From contig OX442415.1 of assembly GCA_949361645.1 (NCBI GenBank), forward strand, positions 19,623,283 to 19,687,282: 64,000 bases of DNA, given 5' to 3'. Position 1 is the stretch's first letter. Every line of letters begins with the position of its first letter. Source of the stretch: Spongilla lacustris. Lineage: Eukaryota; Porifera; Demospongiae; Spongillida; Spongillidae. Shown in pieces: positions 46,375-56,830 of this stretch. A program made the position numbers and the translations under genes. The notes beneath the pieces are model-generated. The model was not told the DNA's origin. It saw only the letters and a list, made by a program, of their open reading frames with translations, and made no database searches.

Positions 46375-47464
46375 TGAAATGTATGGAGGATGACACTCTT
46401 TTGATCACTGTCACTCAGGAAAAGATGCCCATGAAAAGGAAAAAGAATTTTATGATGAAGAGGATCATAAGGTATACCTCTGTCGTTAAACAAAAAAATT
46501 AGCCCTCTTCCTGACGCTTCCTCATCAGAATTTCAGTGTTTCCATAGACATGTATGGATTTTGATTTTAAAAATGAGGGTTTTTCAAGACATTTATGCTT
46601 CCTGACGAAAATCCAAGCTAGATATCAAAAAGGAAAGACTAACTGCTGTTATTAAAACCATTAGGGCTGGAGTGTGACATATTCTAACGTTCATGACCCT
46701 TTTACCCTCGCTTCCCTGATCACTTTTATCATTAAGGTTCATATGTCTTTGTAAATACCAATAATTCAATAATAAATCGACAAACGCCGCGTGCGTGCCC
46801 TGCCGCGATGAAGGTTTTCAAGCAAGAAGGCACAAATCACCGACCACGGTATGAATCCTAGCAACGAACGTTCGATACTTGATAGCTTGTTACACATGTG
46901 CGTCTGATTTCGACTGTTGTTCGTGTGCATGGGTGGCAATATAGATACGATTGTACTTTATTTTGGTAGTAGGCCTACTCGGCTGCTCCAACATTCGTTT
47001 TAAGCCCTAGCTGTAGGGCGCGATCATGTTCGGAGTGTTTTCGCTACCTATATGTACATGTACATGGATTCTACAACGGCTTGTTTTGGTTGCATGCGTT
47101 GGTTTTAAACGATTCGATTCCGGCTTACTCACCTATATTGCTAATTCTACCACAAGGAGTTCGTGGATGTAATCCCTATAGCAAAGCCACATTTTTGCAC
47201 CTGTTCTACCTTCATTAATATTTGTAAAGATGGGCATGTCCTTACGTGCAAACCTGACGCCATGTTTTTGTTCTATTTTTTTGTTGCAACTAATAGTACT
47301 TACGTATCTGTATCTGTGCGTGTCTATATATTTTTTCATCTCTGCAGAATGAAAACTACCAATACAGCAAAAAAAAACCCGTTCCACAGAGACGAACCTT
47401 ATAAGGATATATCACGTGAGGAATACATGCGGCAACAACCTACTTTTTTTTTTACTATATCCAC

Positions 47465-47600
47465 ATGGGGAAGGTGGAAAGGGTGACAGCCTTGTGAAGG
47501 TGGAGGGAGGTAGTTTTGTGAAGGTGGAGGGAGGTAGCCTTGTGAAGGTGGAGAGAGGTAGTTTTGTGAAGGTGGAGGGAGGTAGCCTTGTGAGATAGCC
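47465..47600. repeat. 24-bp minisatellite with alternating units
   Basis: Units of GGAGGTAGTTTTGTGAAGGT and GGAGGTAGCCTTGTGAAGGT alternate, making a 48-bp dimer, and degrade toward 47,660. Frames through it are artefacts. Confidence 0.85.
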
Positions 47601-48548
47601 TTGTGGAGGTAGAGGAGAGAGTGCCTTGTGAAGGTGGATGGGAGATATCCTTGTGGAACAGTTGGGAAACATGTAGGCCCTTCTCCCTAGAGATGAGGAA
47701 TTTGATAGCACATCCCAGAGGCAGCCACTGGGATATGAATCAAATTAAGTTTAAAGGTTTCTGATGTAGGGTACAGTTAGAAGGAGATAGATCTACATTG
47801 TATGTGTTACATGCATGTAGATGTAGGACCAAAGAATAATTGTTTAAAGTGGCTACAATTGTCACATCCTGTGGTGTCCACCTTTATTACATGTAGTTTG
47901 GTTAGAAAAACTCCTTGGTTTGGTTGTACACATAGCACAGACACCAGTTGTCTGCCAGGAGAGGAGGCTTACCTACATGACCACCTGGTATGGACCAGGG
48001 ACTGGACACAAAGTTTTGCATCTCATGGACTGTGCCAGCCACCCTTCCAACATGCACCTGGTGAAAACACTTCAGCAACAACTCAAATGGAAGGCTTTAT
48101 GTGGTCTAGCTATATGTACATGGCTCTGCAGATGTATGTAATAGGTAATGTAACAGTTGTGGTGTGGCATTTATATTTATTTGGTTATGTATTGGTTGTG
48201 TATGTGTGGAAAGTTCAAGAAGGCATTACATGTACTAACAGAGACTCAAAATCTTTGTGGTCACCTATTTGATTAGGGTGGTGGCATGTGGTCATTAGTT
48301 ATGGCTGTTATGTAAACGTTTCACACGCATGGCCCTCAGGACTTGTAGGTTCTATCCAGCATCCTTGCCATTGTGTATGAGTCATGATCACCAGCCTTCA
48401 TGCCGTTGGCCATCGATCAGACAGATCAGAGCTGCATCATGGCATCCTTTTTTGTGCCATTGCTTTAGTATTTGTAGGAGTAAATTCGATAGACAGGTGC
48501 ATGTATGTGATCTTTTCTTCAACTGCATGCCCATGCAAGTCCTGTGTC

Positions 48549-48730
48549 AAGTGTGTGTATGTGTGTATGTGTGTGTATGTGTGTGTGTGTATGTGTGTGT
48601 GTGTATTTGCATGTACATGTGTGTTTATGTGTGTGTGTGTATGTATGTGTGTGTGTGTATTTGCATGTACATGTGTGTGTGTGTGTGTGTATTTGCATGT
48701 ACATGTGTGTATGTGTGTATTTGCGTGCAT
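48549..48730. repeat. TG/CA microsatellite with TATG interruptions
   Basis: Long GTGTGTGTAT runs interrupted by TTGCATGTACATG. Cys/Val-rich and His/Thr-rich frames here are by-products. Confidence 0.95.
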
Positions 48731-49864
48731 GGTATTTGCATTTGGGTGTGGGTGCATGTGCATTTCCTTCCAGCCGCTCAATCATACTGAAAAAAGTAGA
48801 ACACACGGCATAACAAACACACACATCTCAGGCCAACTGCCGAATACGTTTACGGCTGTTCATCCTTCTTGTATACCCTAGCCAAAATTCCGGCGGAGCT
48901 GGATAGAAATGAGTACAGGACTTAACCTCGGAGCAGATATTGGGTCTGGGAACGAGACTGCTATGGAGTGAGCGCGAGCGACCTTGCCTGCCAATTGATC
49001 CATATACAGTCATTAATCGACGATATACAGTATAATAGGGCCAGGACACGGTAGAGAGTCCAGCTGTGAATATCCGCCGCCATGCATATGTTAATTCTTT
49101 AGCTAGTGGAAGGCAATATACTTAACACACCTCCACGAGAACTTCTAGTATGTTATCAAAAACAAGCCAGTCGTCGGTCAGAGCGATGCAATATAATTAT
49201 ATATATAGGGACGGAATCGCCCATGTATCTTAACGAGCGAGTCTCGTAGTCACACCTATATATCATATTATGTATTAGCTACTCCACAGCAGCGGTTCTA
49301 TTAGTTCGACCTTCGCGTTATGGGGGTTATATTTCAAGCCTATCCAGTTGAAGTTCGATGTTGTACGTCTGGCTAGCGAGACTACCGTATACCGAGAATT
49401 AGATTGATAGCGAGTGTAGAGCTATTACATTGTATATCCACAATAATATCAGATGGGTATAAATCTTGGTATAGGCCTAGGCTTGATACCCGACCCTCCG
49501 CCAAAAGGCTACGCCCAACTACTATATATACAATGGATCAAAATGGTTAAATAACAGATCACGTGACCACTAGAATGCATCCAATGGCAGGGGCACGAGT
49601 ACAACTAAATGTTTTGAGTTGCGCATGCGTATGCTTAGATCACTAAAATCGACGATAGCTGTAGTTTGGAAGGATTTTATGTAACAGCGATGCCTATTCC
49701 CTAACTTCCCTGCCATGCAGACATACAATGCATTTATTAAAAGACAATAACAATAATATATTTTAATAAATTAATTAGCAGTTTTAATAACATGATAAAT
49801 CTCTAAAGTACCTAGTGTGTTTAATGGTGCAATTAGATTTTTTCTATCACAATCGTACGCCGAG

Positions 49865-50149
49865 TTATGCATCGATGTCCACAATTTCTGGACATGGAAC
49901 AAGTGAAACAGCAGCTCCTGTATCAATTGTGAACTCGGTAACAATAGAATTAATTCTGCCATGTACTCTGTAATTAGCACAACTACTTAGAGACAATGTC
50001 GGCACAGTTAAAGGGCATTCTTCGTGGGCTTTTACAGGCTTGCCCCCTGATGCTGGGCCCTTCGCATCGGGGGCATGAAGTTTCCCTGCTTCTCCAATGG
50101 TTTGGAATTCACTCTGCATGCCCGTGCAATATGCCCTATCTGACCACAA
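49865..50149 (-). pseudogene. Protease N-terminal half (catalytic Asp)
   Basis: Overlaps the end of gag in another frame and reads FTIDTGAAVSLVP, the retropepsin active-site motif, then runs into the 3.6-kb insertion and stops. The gag/protease overlap implies a ribosomal frameshift in the ancestral element. Confidence 0.75.
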
Positions 50150-50872
50150 TTCCAGCAGGTTACTTGCCTTTTTCGTCGCGGATTCGCTCTACTCACGTCA
50201 CTTTTGCGTCCTAGAGTGTCCTCCAGAAGTGTCTCCATTCGAGCCAGGTGCTCTGTTAGCTTGCGAATATCCGCACCATCAGAAGACACCACCGCAACTG
50301 GTTCAGAGTCTTCGCTTGTTGTCGGAGAAGACACAGCAGCCACAGGTGTGGGTCTGGTGTTACCCAGATAGGACTCTAGCTCAATGGTTACCGCAACCGC
50401 CTCCTCCACGTTCTTAGGTCTCCTCTGCTTTACTCCGAAGGCGACCTGTTGGTTGTGTATCTGGGAAAGAAATTGGTTTACCGCTAAACACTCTCTGGCC
50501 GCGTCTTCGAAGTGCGGGTACGCTTTGTCCACCAGTACTCTCAGCGCGTCTCCAAATGACGCCCAATCCTCCGTCTTTCCTCTCGTTCGGGTGTGGAGTT
50601 CAGCGACATGAAGTTCCCTCTTGCTGTCGGGGTCGAACCGCTTCTTTAAGGCAGTTTTGCACTCAGCGTAGCTGCTACGCGCGCTTTCAGGCAGTTTCCT
50701 GAGTGCCGTTAGAGCCTTCCCAGTCAGGCGGACACGTAGCCACTTAAGCTTTTCTTCCCCAGTGGCCCACTTATTCACCTCCGCAATGCAACTCAAAATG
50801 GTCTATCCAGTCATCCCAACTGCCCGACTCACCACTGTAAGGTTCTGGCAGCAATACCGGCTTGCTAGCCAT
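50032..50872 (-). pseudogene. Gag with CCHC zinc knuckle
   Basis: The initiator ATG at 50872-50870 lies directly next to the primer-binding site (MASKPVLLPEPYSG...). A frameshift near 50,795 leads into the long frame (WATGEEKLKWLRVRLTGKAL...ALKKRFDPDSKRE), a Gypsy capsid pattern. CWNCGQIGHIARAC at about 50,120-50,160 is a complete C-x2-C-x4-H-x4-C knuckle for RNA binding. Confidence 0.85.
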
Positions 50873-50888
50873 CCAGCCGACTACGCCA
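50873..50888 (-). other. Primer-binding site, tRNA-Ser type
   Basis: On the plus strand the sequence is CCAGCCGACTACGCCA. Its last 13 bases, GCCGACTACGCCA, equal the 3' end of animal tRNA-Ser(AGA) (acceptor ...GCCGACTACG plus CCA). One base separates it from the 5' LTR. Confidence 0.8.
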
Positions 50889-50889
50889 A

Positions 50890-51013
50890 TGTAATGAGAC
50901 CAGAAATGGATACAGGCAGCGCCAGATTAGACTGGCTAACCTACATAAAAAGGAAGTATATATACATGTCCATCATGTTACGTAATGCCTGTTCTGCGCA
51001 TGCTCGCATTACA
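50890..51013 (-). repeat. 5' LTR (124 bp)
   Basis: TGTAATG...CATTACA, same as the 3' LTR except for one extra G. The LTRs are unusually short for Ty3/Gypsy. Confidence 0.95.
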
Positions 51014-53120
51014 CCTACATGTACTGACCCCAGCTTGTTTGGGCACCCCTGCTGGCAATGCAGGGTCTGGTAACCCCATCTGTAAGAGAGATGGTGGCTC
51101 CACTACTTGCAGTGTGGAGGCATTAATAGTAATTTCACTTGCATCGTGCGGCTGTTGAGTTCACTTGCAGTGATCAATGGGGGATGGTGGTTGACCCCAT
51201 TGGTCCAGGTGGCTGGTCCCAGTGTGTGGAGCACTTGCAGTCAGGGCTTATGGTTCCACTGTTTGGAGAGGGGCGGGTGTACGTACAGTACTTTATGGGG
51301 ACTACTTGTAGTGTGAGGGCGGCATCTCCACTAGCATCTATTGACCCCTGCTTGTGTGGGCTCCCCTGCTGGCAGTGCAGGGTCTGGTAACCCCATCCGT
51401 AAGAGAGCTGGTGGCTCCAATACTTGCAGTGTGGAGGTATTATTTGTAAGTTCGTGAGGCAGTAGTGACGGGGACTGGTGGTTTTGCTGTGTGAGGATGG
51501 CTCCATTGGCCCTTTGAACTTGCAGAGAACAATCAATAGTGGGGTGCTGGACCAATGGGGTTCTGCTTACATGTTCATGTATAGGGCCATTTGCAGTGAG
51601 GGCTAATAGTTCCACTGGTATTGTTGGGAGGGTGCATGTGTGGCTTCCCTTGGTACATGTACATGTAGTTCATGGCTTCCCTGAAATTGTGAGGGCTGCT
51701 GCCAACTCCATTTGCAGCGAGAGGGTTAGTATTGTCTCCACTTGTACATGTATACTGTCCACTGGTTAGTTGGTAGCTCCTGTGTAGGGTCTGATATGGG
51801 CGGGTGGTTCCATAGGTAGTGCGGGTTGGTGGCTCTATGTGGGGGGCGGGGCCGGCGGCTCTTTTAGTGCTTTAGCGGCTGCTTACTCCCTACAACCACC
51901 ATCGTCAGTGGTATGACCGCTGTGACTACCGTTCACGATCTCCATATCCTCGTCGAATGTATCTTGAACATCGATCGTCGTCGAACTCGTCCGCCGATTG
52001 ATCGAAACTCTTACGAGCTTGTTCAGTGGACGTCGCCATGCATGCATATCATTTATCTACGCAGAAGATAACGAATATCAACTGTGACAGGGACGATAGA
52101 TTAAAATTATACTTACCCAGCTAGCTAGCTAGCTAGCGCAGACTATTAGTTATCCAAGTCTCAGCCCACAGGAAGTATAGTTGCATATTCATGTACTTTG
52201 GTGCATGGAAGCGGTTCACGCACGTACAACGGCGCGTATCGAGCGGGAAACTTGTACCAACTTTGCGCCGCTGTATCTCCGTAACGGATGACATAAAAAT
52301 TAACGAACAGAACAAATCAATAGGTATAGGACCTCTCTACCTACAAACCGAATTTGAAGCGTATTGATTACTCCTACCTAAAGTTATAGTGGGTTTGAAC
52401 CCGGTGGGGTATCGAACATTGCAATACTGACACGGAGCAAGTCCAAGACTCCATAATGTATTTTACCATAGGGAAATGGTGTGGTATGAACTGTTGAAAA
52501 TAGAAAGTTGATAGCGTTAACCGTTCGGAAGATATAGCGATTCAAACATGAAGCATTTTTATAACATTATAATGTTATAAAAGGGTGACTTTTTCGCGGA
52601 AACTGTCCCATATATATATATATATGGAACGTTCTATGCGATTTTGATGCTTGTGAATTTATATATATAACATCCAATTCAAAGCTCTATATCTTCCACA
52701 CGGTTTGAGCTCTTGACTTTCTATTTTCAGCACTTCATACTACACCATTTCTGTATGCTAAAATATAATTTGGGGTCTTGCACTTACTCCGTGCCAGGAT
52801 TGCAACGTCCGATACCACACCGGGTTCAAACCCACCATAACTTTCGGTAGGAGTAATCAAATCGCTTCAAATTCGGTTTGTAGGTAGGGAGGTCCTATAC
52901 CTATTGATTTGTTCTGTTCGTTAATTTTCATGCCATCCGTTACGGAGAAACAGCTGTGCAAAGTAAGTACACGTTTCCCGCTCGAATCGCGCCTTTATAT
53001 GTGCACGGAACAGTTTCCATTCTCCGGAGTGCATGAATATTCAACTATTCCTATAGGGCGTGATAACCACACCTATAAGGTCACCAAACAAACGGGCGGC
53101 TGAATTGTAGTGCTTGTTAG

Positions 53121-53826
53121 CAGTGCCGGATTTAGGGGGGGGCAAACGGGGCGGCTGCCCAGGGCCCACGGCTTTTTGAGGGGGCCCCACCGTTCTCATA
53201 ATAATGATATTCATGTTTTTTTGGTTTATAATAACTCATACTAAAATTACTAATTAGTGTTAATTGAGCGAATTAACATGCATATGGAGCCGGAGCAAGA
53301 GACCGAGAATAGAAGTGCGCGAAGTGGAGCATCGAAACGAAAGAAGCGGAAAGAACAACTTGATGAATGGAATAAGCTACAAAGCAAACTGCCAAGGCTT
53401 TTGTCCTTTGGATTTCATGTTCAAAATGAGCCAAACTACAGTACCCTCCAGGGAGTCCAGGCTGGTAACCTCGAAACCGCAGTGGCAGAACATCAGTGCG
53501 TAGACGTAGTCGACAACGTGCATGACAGTATGAATGAAACTGAACCAAGTGCAACCATGCTGCCAACATCTTCTGATCCTTGTTCCAGCAGCCAATCGTC
53601 ACGACCAAACGGACCAATCGATGAATGCGTACCAATTTCAATGCTGCAGGCGCCACTTGACGTATGCATTAGCGTTCATTCTTGTGATACTTCTTGTTCC
53701 AGCAGCCAATCATCACAATCATACTCCTTAGAAACTACAGCCACGGCCAACACTGTCAATGATCCAGCAAAGTGGACAGTTACTAATAACCTTCGAGAGT
53801 ATTGGGCGCTGCATGGGTTAAATAGT

Positions 53827-53867
<41 letters not shown>

Positions 53868-53914
53868 ACCAAGTATAATTGCCCAGGGCCCACGACTGTC
53901 TAAATCCGGCGCTG
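53121..53914 (+). mobile_element. 794-bp internally deleted hAT element
   Basis: The ends CAGTGCCGGATTTAG and CTAAATCCGGCGCTG are inverted repeats, with an exact 8-base duplication CTTGTTAG on both sides (53113-53120 and 53915-53922). It keeps the 5' end of a transposase gene, then a 40-plus-base G run, then the 3' end. It interrupts copy C. Confidence 0.92.
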
Positions 53915-53922
53915 CTTGTTAG
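53278..53922 (+). pseudogene. hAT transposase N-terminal remnant
   Basis: From ATG 53278: a basic stretch (SGASKRKKRKEQLDEWNKLQ then SKLPRLLSF) typical of zinc-finger/TTF-type hAT transposase N-termini, a Ser-rich linker with a duplicated CSSSQSS motif, and DPAKWTVTNNLREYWALHGL, the start of the TTF-type zinc-finger region. A poly-G tract replaces the remainder, including the zinc ligands, the DDE core and the dimerisation region. Confidence 0.7.
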
Positions 53923-54454
53923 TATAGACTTACGGTTGTTTTTCGGTGTAGATAAACGATATGGTGACGTATAACACGAGTGAACGCGAGCTCGTCGAGT
54001 TTCACTGAATCAGTCGGCGGATGAGTTCGAACTGTACGAATACGACGATCGATATTCAAGATACATTGGACGAGGATGGAGAGATTGAGAAAGGTAGTGA
54101 TGGCGGTCTTACCACTGAAGATGGTGGTTGTGTTAGTGATAGGGAGTGAGCAGCCCCTAAATTACCAAAAGAGCCACCAGCCCCACCCCCACATAGCCAG
54201 GGGCTAATGGGGCTAGGCCCTTCACTGCAAGTTCCCTCAGCAGCCCTGGGGCCAAAGAGGCCATCCCCACACAGCAGAACCACAAGCCCCCTTACTGCAA
54301 GTGCACACTATATACCTTTGGAACCATTAAGCCCCATGCTGCAATTTAAATTATTAATAATAGCCTCACATTCCAAATAGTGGAGCCAACAAGAGGAATT
54401 AACAGGCCCAATAATTCTAGCAAGGGAGCCACCAGCTAACCTGGTCAATGGAGC

Positions 54455-54654
54455 NNNNNNNNNNNNNNNNNNNNNNNNNNNNNNNNNNNNNNNNNNNNNN
54501 NNNNNNNNNNNNNNNNNNNNNNNNNNNNNNNNNNNNNNNNNNNNNNNNNNNNNNNNNNNNNNNNNNNNNNNNNNNNNNNNNNNNNNNNNNNNNNNNNNNN
54601 NNNNNNNNNNNNNNNNNNNNNNNNNNNNNNNNNNNNNNNNNNNNNNNNNNNNNN
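54455..54654. other. Assembly gap of 200 N
   Basis: Undetermined bases separate copy C from the voltage-sensor exon. The gap length is probably a placeholder. Confidence 1.
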
Positions 54655-54686
54655 CGTGTCAGTATTTGATACTTGATTTGTCTTAC

Positions 54687-54808
54687 TTAAAGCTCCAACC
54701 TCCAGCAGGAACACGAACAGCACCACAAATGCGTCCACCACAATCAGTACTATCACAATCAACTGCACAATCTTGTGGTGCAGAACATGTCGAAGCTGTG
54801 ATTTCCAC
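54687..54808 (-). CDS. Voltage-sensor S1 exon, Hv1-like
   Basis: A 122-nt exon lies between the acceptor TGTACTAG and the donor TTAA|GTAAGA. It encodes WKSQLRHVLHHKIVQLIVIV and continues LIVVDAFVVLFVFLLEVGAL, one strong membrane helix with the Asp (VVDA) seen in S1 of voltage-gated proton channels; the LRHVLHH...Q lead also fits Hv1. Later helices S2-S4 would lie on the minus strand beyond the gap. A voltage-sensing phosphatase is the alternative. Upstream exons were not found within 600 bases. Confidence 0.5.
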
Positions 54809-55441
54809 CTAGTACATATGAGGGATAGAGGTTTTAACTGGAATGCACACTTTGATGGATAGGAATCCGTCGCGTACGTCTGAAATTGTCACCAAAGAGT
54901 CATGTGCCTCCTTTCCAGCGTAAAAGTGGTAACATTTAGGCTTTTACTTAGCATTTCAGTTGTTTACCAGCGCTTCTTTCAACTAATGGAAAGCATATAG
55001 AAAAACACAGCCTGAAGGCATACATCCTGTTTTCGCCATATTTTTGTGCTTTTGCTAGATCCCTGAACAAACCGATACAAGAGAGCTTGTTTCAAAAGGT
55101 GCTGAAGTTACGCCGAAGTATATGAGTTGCATTAGGATTTTCATATAGCTGAAATATGCTAACTACCACAGATAAATTCCCGCTAAGCTAGCGCATGCAT
55201 ATATGCATGGTAGTTAGGTGATCATCAACTATGGCATGATGTTTACATGATCTGCATGCATCTGAAAATGTGTATAATTTGACGAGAATAGGATATGTGA
55301 TTGTTATACTTGCTGATCAGCTACTTTTAATGACCTCCTCGCCGCGACACGATTGTGTATATCTATAGTGCCATTCTTTTAATAAACTCGTCAGGCCTCG
55401 GAATGAAATCATGCATGCATGCATGGTATAGATTCCAATCA
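54809..55441. other. Unannotated interval
   Basis: No gene was identified. It may contain intron and upstream sequence of the voltage-sensor gene. ATGCATGCATGCATGG-type palindromes are present. Confidence 0.4.
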
Positions 55442-55445
55442 GGGG

Positions 55446-55700
55446 CGGATCAAGGATTTCAGAAAAGGGGATGTTAAAATGAATAATGATTAAAGGAAGA
55501 GAGTCGAGGGTGCGGGACGGGGTACCTCTCCTGCCCAGCTGGGGGGCCTGGGGAAGCGCTGTAACACCGACGCTTTTGTATTATTTCATGCTCAAAACAC
55601 TACATAAAACTACGTGCAAAAACGGAGATTGTTTTCATGAATCAAAATTTAGGAATTGCTGCATGAATCTATGTACTACAATCATCAAATAAGCTAGAAT
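55446..55700. mobile_element. hAT-type terminus fragment
   Basis: Starts CAGGGGCGGATCAAGGATTT followed by GGGG-rich, CC-rich sequence characteristic of one hAT group also seen at 56.66 and 57.49 kb. No matching opposite end is found nearby. A 22-base G run at 55,725-55,747 follows. Confidence 0.45.
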
Positions 55701-56191
55701 GGGCTTGCAGATTATTTTCATCCACGGGGGGGGGGGGGGGGGGGGGGTTACTCTTTCTTTAATTATAGTTCATCAAAGCCGAAAGATCTTTTGATCCTTC
55801 TCATTGAATCAGATTAAGTAACTACTTTAGCGACATCTAACAAGCGCTCTCTAAAGCTATGACCACGTATTTACACGATCCATTTTCATGTCTAATCATA
55901 GATTGTTACTATTAAAAGTAAGAAAAACATATAAGAGTGCAGTGTGATATTGTCCTTATGGAGGAAGGCTTTAATTAAGATGATATCGCAAGTAGGCATC
56001 ACGCGCTTACGTAAGAATGAATTGACCAATATTAATGACTAAATATATGTGTAGGCCTATATGTATAATTACGATTAATGTGCAATGCGGATCGATTCGG
56101 TTTGCCTTTTTGCCTTGTTTTTGTGGTAGTGCCTTTCTCTTTTGCCATTCAGCCGGTGAATGTTAATATTTTCATTATGCGCCTAACCTTA

Positions 56192-56309
56192 GTCTCGTAC
56201 CCAGACCCGGATTCCCACAGCTGCGGATGGATTACATCACCACTACCTCTGTATCAGTGATGTAATCCATATATCCGCAGCTGTGGGAATCAGGGTCTGG
56301 CTACGAGAC
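56192..56309. mobile_element. 118-bp TA-flanked MITE
   Basis: GTCTCGTACCCAGACCC at the left and its near-inverse at the right, with TA on both sides (56190-56191 and 56310-56311), suggesting Tc1/mariner mobilisation. The arms extend about 45 bp through CAGCTGCGGA. Partial copies occur at 892-929 and 61692-61727. Confidence 0.8.
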
Positions 56310-56329
56310 TATGCATCCTTTAATAGACC

Positions 56330-56653
56330 CCTTGCCGTGTCATCCGGATTCCCGGGAAGGATCAAAACATTAGCGGCCATATTATTTTGGCCCAAAATGT
56401 GTGTGTTTTCATTACGTAAAATGATGTAATAATAACAACTTAGACTGCTGAAAAATCACGGCCAAATTAATTGTATTCATAAGTTTAAGCACGAGTCATA
56501 TACTTAGAACCGAATGAAATGGTTATGGGTTGTTGTGGGCGTACAATTATAGTGTTAGATTTACGTACACAAATTTCTAAATAAAGCACATGTTTTGGTC
56601 CAAAACAATATGGCTGCTAATGTTTTGATCCTTCCCGGGATGACACGGCAAGG
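56330..56653. mobile_element. 324-bp foldback MITE
   Basis: CCTTGCCGTGTCATCC and GGATGACACGGCAAGG are exact inverted ends. The arms continue for about 70 bp (GGGAAGGATCAAAACATTAG), with a 5-base ATTCC insertion on the left. No clear target duplication. Confidence 0.75.
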
Positions 56654-56654
56654 C

Positions 56655-56830
56655 AGGGGCGGACACAGGAATTTTTTAAGGGGGGGGCACGGTTAATAAA
56701 AGTTATAAGAAAGTGGGCGTGGACCCAAAAGGGGGTGGGTGCGGGATGGGGATATGCCCCCTCCCGCGCGAAGCGCGGAAGCTTTTGATACTATCTAAGT
56801 ATTAAATCATTAAAACTATGCTAGTTTTAG
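56655..56830. mobile_element. hAT-type terminus fragment
   Basis: Begins CAGGGGCGGACACAGGAATT immediately after the preceding MITE and continues with G-rich sequence, GGGTGCGGGATGGGG and CCCCCTCCCGCGCGAAGCGC. An opposite end was not assigned. Confidence 0.45.

Larger units (their letters stand above)
46291..49896. mobile_element. 3.6-kb insertion inside the protease gene
   Basis: Ends are CATGGCCAGAAATTG (left) and CAATTTCTGGACATG (right), 15-base inverted repeats with one mismatch. Outside them the protease frame fits together with at most one duplicated base. The interior has no credible long frame. It contains a 24-bp minisatellite (47,465-47,600), a TG microsatellite (48,549-48,730) and otherwise unique sequence. 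Superfamily unknown. Confidence 0.5.
42464..51018 (-). mobile_element. Ty3/Gypsy LTR retrotransposon with very short LTRs
   Basis: The element body is 42469-51013, with the 5-base target duplication CCTAC at 42464-42468 and 51014-51018. It is transcribed on the minus strand in the order gag, protease, RT, RNase H, integrase. The primer site and polypurine tract are present. A 3.6-kb insertion (46291-49896) splits the protease gene. The LTRs differ by a single base, but the coding region has several disabling lesions. Confidence 0.92.
33987..52609. mobile_element. Giant foldback element copy B (18.6 kb)
   Basis: Begins GGGACAGTTTCC and ends GGAAACTGTCCC inside AT-repeat flanks. The arms are inverted copies meeting at a hairpin centred near 37,658 (CATCAGAATTCATGACCAC repeated inversely across a ~15-base spacer). 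The left arm is about 3.67 kb. The right arm is longer because of three additions: a hAT insert (38261-39493), an LTR retrotransposon (42469-51013) and an internal ~1.56-kb duplication (for example the block at 40,231 repeated at 41,796). Arm interiors consist of degenerate short units around CACTTGCAGTG and GGTTCCACTGGTA. No transposase is encoded, so it is non-autonomous. Confidence 0.85.
52622..54454. mobile_element. Giant foldback element copy C, left arm (to gap)
   Basis: Begins in the AT tract that flanks copy B and follows the family order: ACACCATTTCTGTATGCTAA, TCTTGCACTTACTCCGTGCC, CCGGGTTCAAACCCACC, TCCGTTACGGAG, then after the hAT insert the ATTCAAGATACATTGGACGA block and GTTAGTGATAGGGAGTGAGC. 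The terminal GGGACAG is decayed. The arm interior enters the gap at 54455. Confidence 0.75.

Noticed and set aside
48329..48881. Cys/Val-rich and His/Thr-rich frames of about 100-165 residues on both strands
   Set aside because: They translate a TG/CA microsatellite and have no domain.
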